Origin: Lachnospiraceae bacterium
GTDB taxonomy: Bacteria; Bacillota; Clostridia; Lachnospirales; Lachnospiraceae
NCBI GenBank assembly: GCA_017958465.1
Contig: JAGDCQ010000146.1
Span: forward strand, 1-5,486
Direction: 5' to 3'
Length of the DNA: 5,486 bases
Under the pieces are notes generated by a model. The model had not been told where the DNA came from, ran no database searches, and worked only from the letters and a program-made list of their open reading frames with translations. Below are positions 5,298-5,486 of this stretch, one piece after another; positions within the stretch are counted from its first letter, which is position 1, and each line of letters starts with the position of its first letter. A program made the translations under genes and the position numbers.

Positions 5298-5486
5298 TCA
5301 ATCGAGCTCTACGGTTCCCGTGTAAAGGTCGTAGTAGCGGCCTTTCATCGCAAGGAGCTCTTCGTGGGTTCCCCTTTCGATGATGTTACCATGTTCCAAT
5401 ACTATTATAACATTAGAATTTCTAACTGTCGAGAGTCTATGTGCAATTACAAAAGTAGTTCTTCCGTTCATCAGTCTGTCCATACC
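5298..5486 (-). CDS. ABC exporter ATPase subunit, C-terminal 62 residues, cut by window edge
   Basis: This is the end of a nucleotide-binding domain from an ABC exporter (ABCB/MsbA-like, fused membrane and ATPase domains). The fragment starts GMDRLMNGRTTFVIAHRLSTV, where the His of IAHRLST (fragment residue 16) is the switch or H-loop histidine. It continues with VLEHGNIIERGTHEELLA, the conserved strand pair near the end of such domains, and a short tail GRYYDLYTGTVELD. Walker A, Walker B and signature motifs and any membrane segments lie beyond the right edge. The first base of the window edge is in frame, so the gene reads on without a break. The tail style matches half-transporters that work as heterodimers, with the partner possibly further right. 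The exported substrate cannot be inferred. Confidence 0.93.
   Translation of the reverse strand, partial: GMDRLMNGRTTFVIAHRLSTVRNSNVIIVLEHGNIIERGTHEELLAMKGRYYDLYTGTVELD

Noticed and set aside
5242..5300. Possible promoter for the aldo/keto reductase (TTGACC at the exporter stop codon and TATAAG after it)
   Set aside because: The two hexamers are only about 10 bp apart, too close for a sigma-A promoter, and no other -10 fits at 16-18 bp.
5281..5300. Small hairpin after the ABC exporter stop (TGACCG / CGGTTA)
   Set aside because: It has six pairs with a G-U and no U-tract; too weak to call a terminator.

Overview
All six protein-coding genes in this window lie on the minus strand, packed with short gaps. 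The window looks like chromosomal core DNA from an anaerobic, low- to mid-GC Firmicute. A Clostridia member, perhaps Lachnospiraceae, is my best guess from protein style, consensus sigma-A promoters, strong GGAGG ribosome binding sites and the anaerobic enzymes. This placement is inference; no rRNA or other marker is present. I see no mobile element, tRNA, CRISPR array or phage gene.

In the direction of transcription (right to left) the layout is as follows. (1) The last 62 codons of an ABC exporter ATPase, cut by the right edge. (2) After 56 bp, an aldo/keto reductase carrying a C-terminal iron-sulfur domain. (3) After 54 bp, an acyl-ACP thioesterase. (4) A 189-bp gap with a weak terminator candidate for the upstream genes and a near-consensus promoter for the next ones. 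(5) An SPFH (YdjI-like) protein ending in three almost identical zinc-ribbon repeats, then, 12 bp on, an Sfp-type 4'-phosphopantetheinyl transferase. These two probably form one operon. (6) A 147-bp gap with a very strong extended -10 promoter, then the first 339 codons of the anaerobic ribonucleotide reductase nrdD, cut by the left edge.

The clearest regulatory signal is a pair of NrdR boxes exactly 32 bp apart (three helical turns) upstream of the nrdD promoter. The distal box lies inside the last codons of the phosphopantetheinyl transferase gene and the proximal one overlaps its stop codon. This predicts that anaerobic dNTP synthesis is under NrdR nucleotide-sensing control independent of the upstream operon.

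Functionally the genes cover anaerobic dNTP synthesis (nrdD), carrier-protein activation (phosphopantetheinyl transferase), release of fatty acids from acyl-ACP (thioesterase), a ferredoxin-type reductase, envelope stress or membrane organisation (SPFH protein) and export (ABC ATPase). Apart from the SPFH/transferase pair and a loose link to acyl-carrier metabolism, I see no evidence for one dedicated pathway. I find no convincing undescribed system; the items worth a second look are the embedded NrdR operator, the recent zinc-ribbon expansion and an apparent active-site substitution in the thioesterase.
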